A stretch of DNA of 52,404 bases from Candidatus Gastranaerophilales bacterium (lineage in GTDB: Bacteria > Cyanobacteriota > Vampirovibrionia > Gastranaerophilales > JANQFW01): positions 1 to 52,404 of the forward strand of contig JANQFW010000137.1 in assembly GCA_028277625.1 (NCBI GenBank). Reading direction: 5' to 3'. The notes under the pieces are model-generated. The model made no database searches, had not been told where the DNA came from, and saw nothing but the letters and a program-made list of their open reading frames with translations. Every line of letters begins with the position of its first letter. Within the stretch, counting starts at the first letter, position 1. The translations under genes and the position numbers were made by a program. Below are positions 1 through 6,990 of this stretch, in pieces.

Positions 1-235
1 CAAAAGTATATAAAGGTAAACAAATACTATAATCAATCTATTTGATTACTATTATAACTATAAAAAATTTGAATGCTAGTCTTGATTTTAAAAATTTTTT
101 TCATTTTTAAAGTTTAATTTTATAATAGTCAATAATAGTAAGAAATTTTGTTTATAGAGAAAAATCTTGAGTAAAAATTTCATCTAAACGCTATAAAAAA
201 ATGTACACCATTAGTTGTAGTTTTTTAACATAACT
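1..235. other. AT-rich non-coding left edge
   Basis: No ORF with a plausible ribosome binding site, no tRNA-like fold and no strong hairpin with a T-tract is visible here. It is the region just downstream of the minus-strand glycosyltransferase, so that gene's terminator is weak or lies outside what I can recognise. Confidence 0.5.
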
Positions 236-1354
236 TTATTTATTTAATTTTTGTAATTTTTCTAAAAATATTTTACAAGTTTCATCCCAAGTATGATTAT
301 TAGCTGTTTCTGCACCTTTTTGAATTATTGGAGATAGAGCTTCTTTATTTTTAATAACAAAACTCATTTTTTCCGCAAGATTATCAGAAGGCGTATTTTC
401 CATATTAAAAATAAAAGAGTCTGCCCCGTCGGTTAAAACCTCTGCGGCACCACAGTAAGAGCTGACTATAGATACCTTTCCTTTTGCCATAGCCTCTAGT
501 GCAACCAAACCAAATGTCTCCTCTATAGACGGCATTACCAGGCAATCTATACTGTTATAAAAATCATCCATATTTTTTTGAAAAGATAAGAACTCTATAT
601 TGTCTTCGATACCGTATTTTTTTACCAGAAATTTTGCCCATAAATTTTTTTTAAATTTAGGGTATATTACTTTTGCTTTAAATTTATATCCTTTTTTCTT
701 TAATAGAGCAAGGGCTTTTATAAACACATAGCCGCCTTTTCTTTTAAAACCTGGTGCTGACAATCCAAAAGTGATCTCCCGGCTTATTATATCAAAATTA
801 TCAGGGGGTGCTTGCTTATCAATACCTGGATAAACTACTTCTATGTTATCGCTATCAATGCCAAAATTATTTTTTATGTCATTCTTTAAAATATTAGAAA
901 GGACAAAAATCTTTCTGTAGCCTTGGTTCATCCATTTTTTTTCGTATTTTATACGTTCTTTTTTTACTTTTCTGAAATTATATAAAAATGATTCGAAAAT
1001 ATTTTTTAATTTATTAAGCCTATGCACTACAGAGTGACCCTGTACAAAGATTATATCCAGCGGAGGCGTTATGTTTTCTGAGATAACATAATCGTAGTTT
1101 TCTTTTTTGATTAATTCATTTGCTTTGTCATAAAAGTTTTCTACAATATCGGGTTTTAAATGATTATATGGGGAATCTACTTGTATTATTTTATTTATGC
1201 CCGGTGAGGATTCAACATCTGATTTGCTGCAATATATATCTATTGTGTAGTTTTCTTGTATTAATTTGTTTATAAGCTTATAGAATATTTTTTCTCCACC
1301 GCCGTGGAAGTTACCATCTTGAAATAATCTTATTATAAAGGCTATTTTATTCAT
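236..1354 (-). CDS. GT4-family (GT-B fold) glycosyltransferase
   Basis: A 372-residue glycosyltransferase of the group 1/WaaG type, probably cytoplasmic and acting on envelope polysaccharide or LPS core. The N-terminal half begins with an alternating hydrophobic strand and a G-rich loop (FHGGGEK, about residues 16-22). The C-terminal donor-binding half has the family's E-x7-E signature in EETFGLVALEAMAKGK (about 281-296), followed by SSYCGAAEVL. The ATG is preceded by an AAAGAGAT Shine-Dalgarno-like stretch and a good promoter (see 1390-1430). It is divergent from the GT9 gene at 1531. Donor and acceptor cannot be read from sequence. The fold assignment is safe; the substrate is unknown. Confidence 0.85.
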   Translation of the reverse strand: MNKIAFIIRLFQDGNFHGGGEKIFYKLINKLIQENYTIDIYCSKSDVESSPGINKIIQVDSPYNHLKPDIVENFYDKANELIKKENYDYVISENITPPLDIIFVQGHSVVHRLNKLKNIFESFLYNFRKVKKERIKYEKKWMNQGYRKIFVLSNILKNDIKNNFGIDSDNIEVVYPGIDKQAPPDNFDIISREITFGLSAPGFKRKGGYVFIKALALLKKKGYKFKAKVIYPKFKKNLWAKFLVKKYGIEDNIEFLSFQKNMDDFYNSIDCLVMPSIEETFGLVALEAMAKGKVSIVSSYCGAAEVLTDGADSFIFNMENTPSDNLAEKMSFVIKNKEALSPIIQKGAETANNHTWDETCKIFLEKLQKLNK

Positions 1355-1389
1355 TTTTATCTCTTTCTATAACTTTTATTTTTTTGATT

Positions 1390-1430
1390 ATTATAACTAA
1401 CTCAAAAATAGTTTTCAGGTTATTCAATCA
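1390..1430 (-). promoter_or_regulatory. Promoter and 30-bp repeat copy 1
   Basis: On the minus strand CTGAAA (1413-1418) lies 17 bp from a perfect TATAAT (1390-1395), about 35 bp upstream of the glycosyltransferase ATG. The same 30-bp stretch (GAATAACCTGAAAAnTATTTT.. then GTTAGT) recurs at 15473 and 34442 on the plus strand. It may therefore be a shared regulator site as well as a promoter. The promoter call rests on consensus match only. Confidence 0.5.
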
Positions 1431-1492
1431 TGTTAAACTTAATAAAATAATCTATTAAAAAATAAATATTTAAAATTATATGGGATTATAAA

Positions 1493-1507
1493 GGGCGGCG
1501 GGCGGGC
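1493..1507 (+). promoter_or_regulatory. G-run cluster in the 5' leader of the GT9 gene
   Basis: Four G runs (3, 2, 3 and 3) separated by single C bases occur within 15 bp, about 24 nt before the GT9 start codon, in otherwise AT-rich DNA. This could fold as a small G-quadruplex or be a leftover of a GC-rich repeat. Function is unknown. Confidence 0.3.
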
Positions 1508-1530
1508 ATAAAGATAAAAGAGAGACTATT

Positions 1531-2502
1531 ATGCAAACCATAGCAATATTAAACTTGGGCTATATCGGTGATATTATTAACACAAGCCCTGTTTGCTCAG
1601 CGCTAAAAGAAAAATATCCCGATAGTAGACTTATTTTTATAACAATTCCTGCCGGTAAACAGACAGCTAAATGTATGCCTGGCGTTGAGGAAGTATATAT
1701 ATATGATAAAAAAGGCGAAGACAATGGTTTTTGGGGCTTGGTTAAAAAAGCCCTATATATAAAGAAGCTAGAAAAAATTGATATGACTATTATTCTTAAT
1801 GAGTCAATCAGGGCTGCATTTTTTGCAAAAATTACAGGGTCTAAAGTTAATGTTGGACGTAATACTGAAATGAGAGGGTTTCTTTTAAGTCATACTCTTC
1901 CTCATTTGCAAGAGGAAAAAGACATGCAGGTACACGTTAGTGAACATTATATGAGAATATTAAAGCCTATTAATCTTTATAAAGAAAATTATCAGCTGGA
2001 CTTTTGCTATAGCAAAGATGATAACCATTATATAAGACAACTATTAGAACAAAATGGTTACTCTAAAGGTGAATTTGTTGGGTTTTGTCCCTGTGCCAGG
2101 CATGATGACAAAGATTGGACGCCTGAGGAGTCTGTTAAGTTTATTAATTATATAAATCAAAATACTAATAAAAAAGTCATTATAGTAGGGGATAAAAAAA
2201 CAAGCCTATTCGTAGACAATATAAGGGGATTGGGCTGTAATGACTTTTTGGATTTATCGGCTCAAACCTCAATACCTCAGCTAGGTGCGCTGATTGATAT
2301 GTTTAAACTTTTTGTTAGCGCTGATACTGGACCTATGCATTTGGCTTATGCATTGAAGGTGCCTACTGTTGCATTTTATTATCATGATGTGACTGTAAAA
2401 TGGGGCCCACTTGATATTGAACGAAATCGTACTATTGTTAGCGCAGATAAGAGCTTAATTAAAGCTAAAACAATAATTAAAAACGTTGAGGAGTTATTAT
2501 AA
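1531..2502 (+). CDS. GT9-family (heptosyltransferase-like) glycosyltransferase
   Basis: A 323-residue protein of the ADP-heptose:LPS heptosyltransferase family (GT9, GT-B fold), acting at the inner face of the inner membrane on LPS core or a related glycolipid. The N-terminus has the family strand ILNLGYIGDIINTSP with the acceptor-side G-x-x-GD loop. The C-terminal donor site carries SADTGPMHLAYALKVPTVAF (about 268-287), the hallmark motif. Length is usual for the family. The ATG has AGAG 7 nt upstream. The gene is followed after 9 bp by an exported TPR protein and is probably cotranscribed with it. Which sugar is transferred is not visible; heptose is only the family's typical case. Confidence 0.85.
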   Translation: MQTIAILNLGYIGDIINTSPVCSALKEKYPDSRLIFITIPAGKQTAKCMPGVEEVYIYDKKGEDNGFWGLVKKALYIKKLEKIDMTIILNESIRAAFFAKITGSKVNVGRNTEMRGFLLSHTLPHLQEEKDMQVHVSEHYMRILKPINLYKENYQLDFCYSKDDNHYIRQLLEQNGYSKGEFVGFCPCARHDDKDWTPEESVKFINYINQNTNKKVIIVGDKKTSLFVDNIRGLGCNDFLDLSAQTSIPQLGALIDMFKLFVSADTGPMHLAYALKVPTVAFYYHDVTVKWGPLDIERNRTIVSADKSLIKAKTIIKNVEELL

Positions 2503-2511
2503 GAGGTTTTT

Positions 2512-3483
2512 ATGGCGAACATACTTAAAATATTATTAGTATTTTTATGTTTAACCTTTATGTTTAGTCAGGCTTTGGCCAATCATGACTTTTACACAGA
2601 GAAACTCAACGAAGGCAAGGCGTATCTTTCTGATGGGTACCCTTCTCTTGCTATTGAAGCACTGAATAGTTTAGCCAAAGAGTACCCGGATAAAGAAGAA
2701 ATTTACTGCTATATTGGATTGGCTTATGCTCAGGGTGAGCTATATGACAAGGCTTTGTATTATTATGATAAGTCTTTAGACATTAACCCTAAATTTTGGC
2801 CTGCGCACTTGAATATTGCTAAGCACTATAGGGCTTTTAAGCATTATGACAAGGCGATTTATCATTATAGAAAAATTTTGGAGTATTATCCTAACGAGCC
2901 TTATTTGCAAAAAGTTGTAAGTAAACAAATTGAAGAAACTAAGTCTGAGTATAATCCTGAGGCTGTGGAAGAAGAGGTTAGCAAATATAATCCTGTTGAG
3001 GAAAAGCAAGCTGTTCAGCCAAGGAGAGATTTTGTGGCAAGCATCACAGAGTGGGGCGGCAATGTGCATATTGAGCTTGATAATAAAACTTGGGAGCGAA
3101 CTTATGAGGGTGAAAGCGATTATGGAAAATTCATAAGCTATGGATTAGCTGGAGAGGATATAATGAAGCTACAGGGGTGGACTGAGTCTTTTACTGTAAA
3201 CTATATGCCTCAAATGGCTGATACTGCTGGAATTGATTATTACTATCAAACTTATAAGCTTATAATAAAAAAATTAAAGGGTGGCGTTGATAATATTGAC
3301 AATATTGAAAACAGCGCTAAAGAAAAGATTTTTGAGTGGTCTAAGGATGATCATGTGGGTTTATGCAGGTTAGTAGAAGTGGGAAGTGATATTTATGTGG
3401 CTAGCTATGAAAATAAGAAGTATCCCAAGGAGTATGACAGGGTAAAGTGGTTAGGGAAACTTAAGCACGTTAAGTTTAGGTAG
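2512..3483 (+). CDS. Exported TPR-repeat protein
   Basis: A 323-residue protein with a cleavable signal peptide (hydrophobic core residues 6-18, cleavage after ALA at 21-23). It has at least three tetratricopeptide units between about 28 and 135, with alternating A/G/Y and P positions such as AYAQGELYDKALYYYDKSLD and HYRAFKHYDKAIYHYRKILE. A linker rich in E, K and P (about 140-170) leads to a C-terminal beta-rich region of unknown fold (about 172-323). The ATG has AAGAGG 6 nt upstream and follows the GT9 stop by 9 bp, so the pair is an operon. It is probably a periplasmic scaffold protein; I recognise no enzymatic motif. Confidence 0.75.
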   Translation: MANILKILLVFLCLTFMFSQALANHDFYTEKLNEGKAYLSDGYPSLAIEALNSLAKEYPDKEEIYCYIGLAYAQGELYDKALYYYDKSLDINPKFWPAHLNIAKHYRAFKHYDKAIYHYRKILEYYPNEPYLQKVVSKQIEETKSEYNPEAVEEEVSKYNPVEEKQAVQPRRDFVASITEWGGNVHIELDNKTWERTYEGESDYGKFISYGLAGEDIMKLQGWTESFTVNYMPQMADTAGIDYYYQTYKLIIKKLKGGVDNIDNIENSAKEKIFEWSKDDHVGLCRLVEVGSDIYVASYENKKYPKEYDRVKWLGKLKHVKFR

Positions 3484-3560
3484 TTTTTTTTGTTTTTAAA
3501 GAGAAAATATCGCTTTCTACAATAATAAGGTATAAATATAAATAAAATTGAGTATAAAAG

Positions 3561-3598
3561 TCCTCCCTGAAGTCATCTTACCAAAGGGAGGATTTTTT
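3561..3598 (+). terminator. Rho-independent terminator
   Basis: TCCTCCCT (3561-3568) pairs with AGGGAGGA (3585-3592) around a 16-nt loop and is followed by six T. It ends the GT9-TPR operon and also sits just past the stop of the convergent ycf23-like gene. Confidence 0.85.
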
Positions 3599-3625
3599 AA
3601 TGCTTTACTTCTTATATAAGAATTT

Positions 3626-4378
3626 TTATTTATATATTTTTAATTTTTCTTCTGTTTTTACAGTTTCAACAATAGATTTAACTGTTGCAATCATTTCGAT
3701 TGTAGTGTTCAACTTGTTAATGCAAGAACCAACACCAATACCATTTGCGCCAGCTGCAAAAGCTAAAGGAGCTGTTGTTACAGAGATACCACTTGCTGTC
3801 ATAACAGGAATATCAACATTTTTTACTAATTCAATAGTATTTGCTATAGAAACTTGAGCTGTTTCTAGTAAGCCTCTTGCACCAGCACTTTGTGCGTTAG
3901 AAATAGCTGCGCCTTCTGTTTGGATTAGATCAACGCCTAAGTTCTCTAAGTCTTGAGCTAATTGAATTTGCTCGCTTATCTCAATATGGCCTGGTACTGT
4001 TACACTTAAGAAAACATCATTGCCAACTAGCGCGATTGTTTGCTCGGTTATGTTAAGAACTTCCTTTGCAGAGATTCTTAAGCCTTCATGGTAGAACTTA
4101 TCGAAATTACCAATTTCAAGTGCATCTGCGCCGCAGTCAGCTGCCATTTTTAATTCTTGTGGGTCAACTGAAGAAACAAATATAGGTAAGTCTGTTAAAC
4201 TTTGAGCTAATTCAATTATATCTTGTCTTGCAGCGATATCTACAGCACTTGCACTTCCTTTATCTGCTGCTATTACAACATCTTTTACTTTATTTAAATC
4301 AAAATTGTTAATACCTGCAATAACTTTAACAAAGTTTTTTGCTGCTAAAGCTTCTCTTAGTTTATTTACTTTGCTCAT
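3626..4378 (-). CDS. ycf23: DUF561 / Ycf23-like TIM-barrel protein
   Basis: A 250-residue protein matching the DUF561 (Ycf23) family, which is conserved in cyanobacteria and plastids. The sequence reads as a (beta/alpha)8 barrel: FVKVIAGINNFD near the N-terminus, ADCGADALEIGNFDKFY (about 80-96), then VDLIQTEGAA and a phosphate-binding-like FAAGANGIGVGSCINKL near the C-terminus. The biochemical role is not established for the family; it has been suggested to be related to nitrogen or photosynthesis regulation in phototrophs. In this window it is the main phylogenetic marker, since the other genes show no photosynthetic function. It is transcribed alone, converging on the terminator at 3561. 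Confidence 0.85.
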   Translation of the reverse strand: MSKVNKLREALAAKNFVKVIAGINNFDLNKVKDVVIAADKGSASAVDIAARQDIIELAQSLTDLPIFVSSVDPQELKMAADCGADALEIGNFDKFYHEGLRISAKEVLNITEQTIALVGNDVFLSVTVPGHIEISEQIQLAQDLENLGVDLIQTEGAAISNAQSAGARGLLETAQVSIANTIELVKNVDIPVMTASGISVTTAPLAFAAGANGIGVGSCINKLNTTIEMIATVKSIVETVKTEEKLKIYK

Positions 4379-4561
4379 AGTGTTTTATATCCTCATTCTT
4401 TGACTTTTCTACTATATGAATTATATGACAAAGATTATATCATTAAAAGTTTAGAGAAATTTTTATTCAATTATTTTAGTAAAAGCATGCCACTTGAGTT
4501 GGAAAAACTTCATCATAAAAAAACAAATACCTTGCTATAACACAACTGTGCTAACACTTTA

Positions 4562-4585
4562 AAAATTTTAAAATTATGTTAAAAT
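4562..4585 (+). promoter_or_regulatory. Promoter of module A RNA
   Basis: An extended -10, TGtTAAAAT (4577-4585), lies downstream of a CTTTAAA AAT stretch. Both blocks and their spacing are kept in module B (TGcTAAAAT at 14030-14038), although the bases between them have diverged. Predicted start is near 4592. Confidence 0.55.
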
Positions 4586-4591
4586 AAGAAA

Positions 4592-4685
4592 ACAAGGACA
4601 GGAGTGCGCTAACACTCTTTTTAGATTCCTTGGATTTAAATTAAAGTTTTAAAAGGCTTAATACATAGAGTATTAGGTCTTTTTC
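4592..4685 (+). ncRNA. Candidate antisense RNA, module A
   Basis: A predicted transcript of about 95 nt. Hairpin 1 is GAGTG (4602-4606) / CACTC (4613-4617) followed by five T. Hairpin 2 is an 11-bp stem, 4654-4664 with 4670-4680, followed by TTTTTC, and would act as terminator. Compared with the homologous RNA at 14045, both stems change by compensation: A-T to G-C in hairpin 1, C-G to G-C in hairpin 2. The RNA is antisense to the last half of the 32-residue peptide gene on the other strand. Expression is inferred. Hairpin 1 might itself terminate a shorter RNA. Confidence 0.5.
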
Positions 4686-4739
4686 GTTTGATAAAATCAG
4701 AAGAATCAAAAATAGTATTAATAGTTCTGTTATTAGCAT
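4641..4739 (-). CDS. 32-residue hydrophobic peptide, module A
   Basis: ATG at 4739 to TAA at 4641, too short for ordinary gene calling. The product is almost entirely Leu/Ile/Phe, with the polar core SNEKDLILY in the middle, and looks like a small membrane peptide. It aligns along its length with the 41-residue peptide at 14093: TELLILFLILLILSNEKD here against AELLIFFLMLLALLNEKE. The Shine-Dalgarno is poor (AAAGAAAA), unlike copy B, so this copy may be weakly translated or decaying. An in-frame stop directly precedes the ATG. The predicted plus-strand RNA overlaps its 3' half. Function is not known; a type I toxin-like peptide is my leading guess. Confidence 0.55.
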   Translation of the reverse strand: MLITELLILFLILLILSNEKDLILYVLSLLKL

Positions 4740-4835
4740 TTATAAAAAAATTTTCTTTTGTTTTATGTTTTAATATTTATACTGCTAAATAAAAAATATT
4801 ATAAATTTTATAAAAAACACAAACAGGGCTACACT

Positions 4836-5291
4836 ATGGAATTAAAAGAAGCAATTAAACTAATATGGCAAAATAGAAAATACGATACAAGCTCCGAAGC
4901 AGAGGCGTTAAGTCATTTAAATGAAGAAGTAGCTGAAAGCTTAAAAGCTTTATCTCGTGGAGACAGGCAAAAAGCTCAGCTGGAATTGGAAGATGCACTA
5001 TCTTGTTTGTTTATAGCCTTTAAAGTTCTTAAAATTGATCCTGATGAGGCAATAAAAAGACAGATTGACAGAATGAAAAATCAGCCGGGACGAACCATGC
5101 ATATATTTTCTAATAAAGTGGAAATACGCGTAGGTGAAGAAGTCCGTGGAGGTTGGGCGATCTGGAGCGCGGATGATTTGAAAGATGCAAAAAAAATGGC
5201 TGAAGAATTTATGTGCAAAATCATCTGGGAAGAAGAAAACGAGTTTAATAACAGTAAAGAAGAAGAAATAGCTAATGTCGGAAAAAATTAG
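4836..5291 (+). CDS. MazG-like NTP pyrophosphohydrolase
   Basis: A 151-residue all-alpha NTP pyrophosphatase. The metal-binding signature EExxE...ExxD is seen as E30-E31-x-x-E34 and E50-x-x-D53 (NEEVAES and LELEDAL), which coordinates magnesium for hydrolysis of nucleoside triphosphates to monophosphates. The catalytic domain ends near residue 80. About 70 residues follow with a GGWAIWSADDLKDAKKMAEEF segment that is not part of the basic MazG fold. I chose the ATG at 4836 because upstream codons encode only AT-rich, non-conserved sequence. The 3' end overlaps the rluB start by 17 nt, implying translational coupling. Physiological substrate is unknown. Confidence 0.75.
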   Translation: MELKEAIKLIWQNRKYDTSSEAEALSHLNEEVAESLKALSRGDRQKAQLELEDALSCLFIAFKVLKIDPDEAIKRQIDRMKNQPGRTMHIFSNKVEIRVGEEVRGGWAIWSADDLKDAKKMAEEFMCKIIWEEENEFNNSKEEEIANVGKN

Positions 5292-6045
5292 AATAAATAA
5301 ATATATAGCCAGCACCGGCGATATGTCGCGAAGAAAAGCCGATGAACTGATAAAGCAAGGTAGGGTCAAAATAAACGGCAATAAAATTCTTGAGCCTGGT
5401 GTTGTGGTTGGCAAAAAAGATATTGTGGAACTAGATGGCAAAAAGTTAAAACTAAGAGAAAAAAAATACATAGTATTTAACAAGCCAGCCGGCTATATCA
5501 CAACAAAAGATGATCCTAATGAAAGAAAAACAATATATGACTTGCTTCCACAGGAAGTTCATCATTTAAAACCTGCTGGGCGACTAGATAAAGATTCCAG
5601 TGGACTTTTAATTTTAACAAATGATGGCGATTTGATTTTAGACCTGACACACCCTAAAGCTCACATTCCAAAATCATATAGGGTAACAGTAGAAGGTAAA
5701 ATAACTCAAGATGATCTTTATCAACTTGCTAAAGGTATCGAGATAGAAAAAGGCAAAACAGCCTACGCAGAAGCTATATTTTTAGAATATGTTAATAAAG
5801 CAACATCATTACAAGTAACTTTGCACCAGGGGTACAACAGACAAATTCGCAAAATGATGGAAAGCATAGGGCATCCTGTTATATCATTAAAACGAACAAC
5901 TCATGGCTGCATACCTTTGGGCAAGTTAAAAAAAGGACACTTTAAATATTTAAAGAATAAAGAAGTCCAAATTCTTTTTAATTACATAAAAAAAATTAAG
6001 AAGAAAGCAGATAAAAAAATCAAAAAGGCTATCTCTGAAAATTGA
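5275..6045 (+). CDS. rluB: 23S rRNA pseudouridine synthase, RsuA/RluB family
   Basis: A 256-residue pseudouridine synthase. An N-terminal S4 RNA-binding domain (about 5-50, INKYIASTGDMSRRKADELI) precedes the RsuA/RluB catalytic domain. The catalytic Asp is D105 in AGRLDKDSSGLLILTNDG. NRQIRKMMESIGHPV near 200 is the second family motif. The family modifies uridines of 23S rRNA (RluB, RluE) or 16S rRNA (RsuA); the length and LKRTTHGCIPLGKLKKG tail favour the RluB branch. The lysine-rich C-terminus overlaps a bidirectional hairpin. It is read through from the MazG-like gene by a 17-nt overlap. Confidence 0.85.
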   Translation: MSEKIRINKYIASTGDMSRRKADELIKQGRVKINGNKILEPGVVVGKKDIVELDGKKLKLREKKYIVFNKPAGYITTKDDPNERKTIYDLLPQEVHHLKPAGRLDKDSSGLLILTNDGDLILDLTHPKAHIPKSYRVTVEGKITQDDLYQLAKGIEIEKGKTAYAEAIFLEYVNKATSLQVTLHQGYNRQIRKMMESIGHPVISLKRTTHGCIPLGKLKKGHFKYLKNKEVQILFNYIKKIKKKADKKIKKAISEN

Positions 6046-6054
6046 GATAACCTT
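6022..6054 (-). terminator. Hairpin terminator overlapping the rluB stop
   Basis: AAGGCTATCTC (6025-6035) pairs with GAGATAACCTT (6044-6054) with one mismatch. On the minus strand it is followed by TTTTTGATTTTTTT, a good terminator for the gene at 6087. On the plus strand the T-tract is poor. The stem spans the rluB stop codon. Confidence 0.75.
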
Positions 6055-6086
6055 CTTATACCAAACATTCCAGCTATTCTACTGCT

Positions 6087-6509
6087 TTAATAAGCTTTGC
6101 TCTCAAAAGTAAGAGCTGCTAAATCTTGTGCATCTTTTTTGGGGAGTCCCCATTCATTTATCGCAGCTTCTTCGCACTTTAATAAGTACGCCATACAACC
6201 ATTCACACTGGCAGCTATTCTTTGTGCTTGCTCAGGATTAACGTATTTAGACACATGAATTGTCCCTGTAAATTCTGAGCCTTTACTTGACTTAGCTGCT
6301 TTTGTTTTTTCTATATTTATTCCTGTTCCACCCTGAAACATAAGATCCATTATTTTATCCGGATTAACCGGTGTATGTTGAACTTTCTTGTCTTCTGCTA
6401 CTTGTTTTTCTGCTTGTTGCTTTTCTTTGCTTGCCTCCTCTTGCTTTTGTTGATTTGAGTTTATTTTTTTTCCTCTAAAATGGGGATTGATATTGTTGAG
6501 ATCTGTCAT
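6087..6509 (-). CDS. Hypothetical protein with charged N-terminus
   Basis: A 140-residue protein that I do not recognise. Residues 15-50 are rich in Q, K and E (KQEEASKEKQQAEKQVAED) and likely disordered or coiled. Residues 55-140 appear folded, with NPEQAQRIAASVNGCMAYLLKCEEAAINEW suggesting helices. There is no signal peptide and no membrane segment. I start it at the ATG at 6509, which has AAAGGAG 9 nt upstream; an in-frame TTG two codons earlier is too close to that site. It is monocistronic, ending at the 6022-6054 terminator. Confidence 0.6.
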   Translation of the reverse strand: MTDLNNINPHFRGKKINSNQQKQEEASKEKQQAEKQVAEDKKVQHTPVNPDKIMDLMFQGGTGINIEKTKAAKSSKGSEFTGTIHVSKYVNPEQAQRIAASVNGCMAYLLKCEEAAINEWGLPKKDAQDLAALTFESKAY

Positions 6510-6990
6510 TGGCAAACACTCCTTTTATATAATATAACCTAATTTTCCTTCTTTTAATCCTTTTTTAAGCTTAAGCATAACCATTTTAGATTACACATAT
6601 TTCTTTTGGCTTTTTATACTTTGCTTTTGCTTATATCAAATTTATCGGTTTATGATGTTAAAAACTTTAGCGAAAAACAAAACATGTCAATAACAAAGTT
6701 ACAAAGCGTTACATTGTTTTCAGGCAAAATCTTTTCGTACGTGGCTATAAACTGATTCTTGGATGATTATAATAATTTTTTTTTGATTTTCAACTTTGAT
6801 TTCTTTGCCTTTATTTTAGTGATAAAATTTTAGGTGATGGTCATCACCTTTCTTACTTATGTCATCGCTGTAAACTTTTGATACTGATTAAATTTTTTTA
6901 GATGCGATGCATCTGAACTTGATAGGCCACCACCAAATTGTTTGGTAAGTAAGTTATAAAACAACAAATTTGAAAAAATTGGAGGTCAAG
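6510..6990 (+). promoter_or_regulatory. lysS upstream region with three inverted repeats
   Basis: No gene is visible. Three inverted repeats precede lysS: AGGTGATG/CATCACCT (6832-6849, perfect, 2-nt loop, followed by TTTCTTACTT), AGATGC/GCATCT (6900-6914) and ACCAAA/TTTGGT (6932-6946). A TATAAT-like box lies near 6768. The repeats could be an attenuator, RNA-stability hairpins or operators. I see no T-box motif and no lysine-riboswitch core. Confidence 0.4.

Noticed and set aside
3600-3857. 85-codon plus-strand ORF opposite the ycf23-like gene
   Set aside because: It starts inside the terminator tail and runs antisense to a well-conserved family protein.
4601-4622. Hairpin 1 of module A as the terminator of a 30-nt RNA
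   Set aside because: The stem plus five T is terminator-like, but the second hairpin with T-tract and compensatory changes further on suggests the transcript continues; kept only as an alternative.
4998-5483. 161-codon minus-strand ORF across the MazG-like and rluB genes
   Set aside because: Antisense shadow: both plus-strand genes have catalytic motifs, and this frame reads as low-complexity F/S/I-rich sequence.
6832-6990. T-box or lysine riboswitch in front of lysS
   Set aside because: The T-box core (UGGNACC-type antiterminator bulge) and the lysine-aptamer core are not found; only plain inverted repeats are visible.
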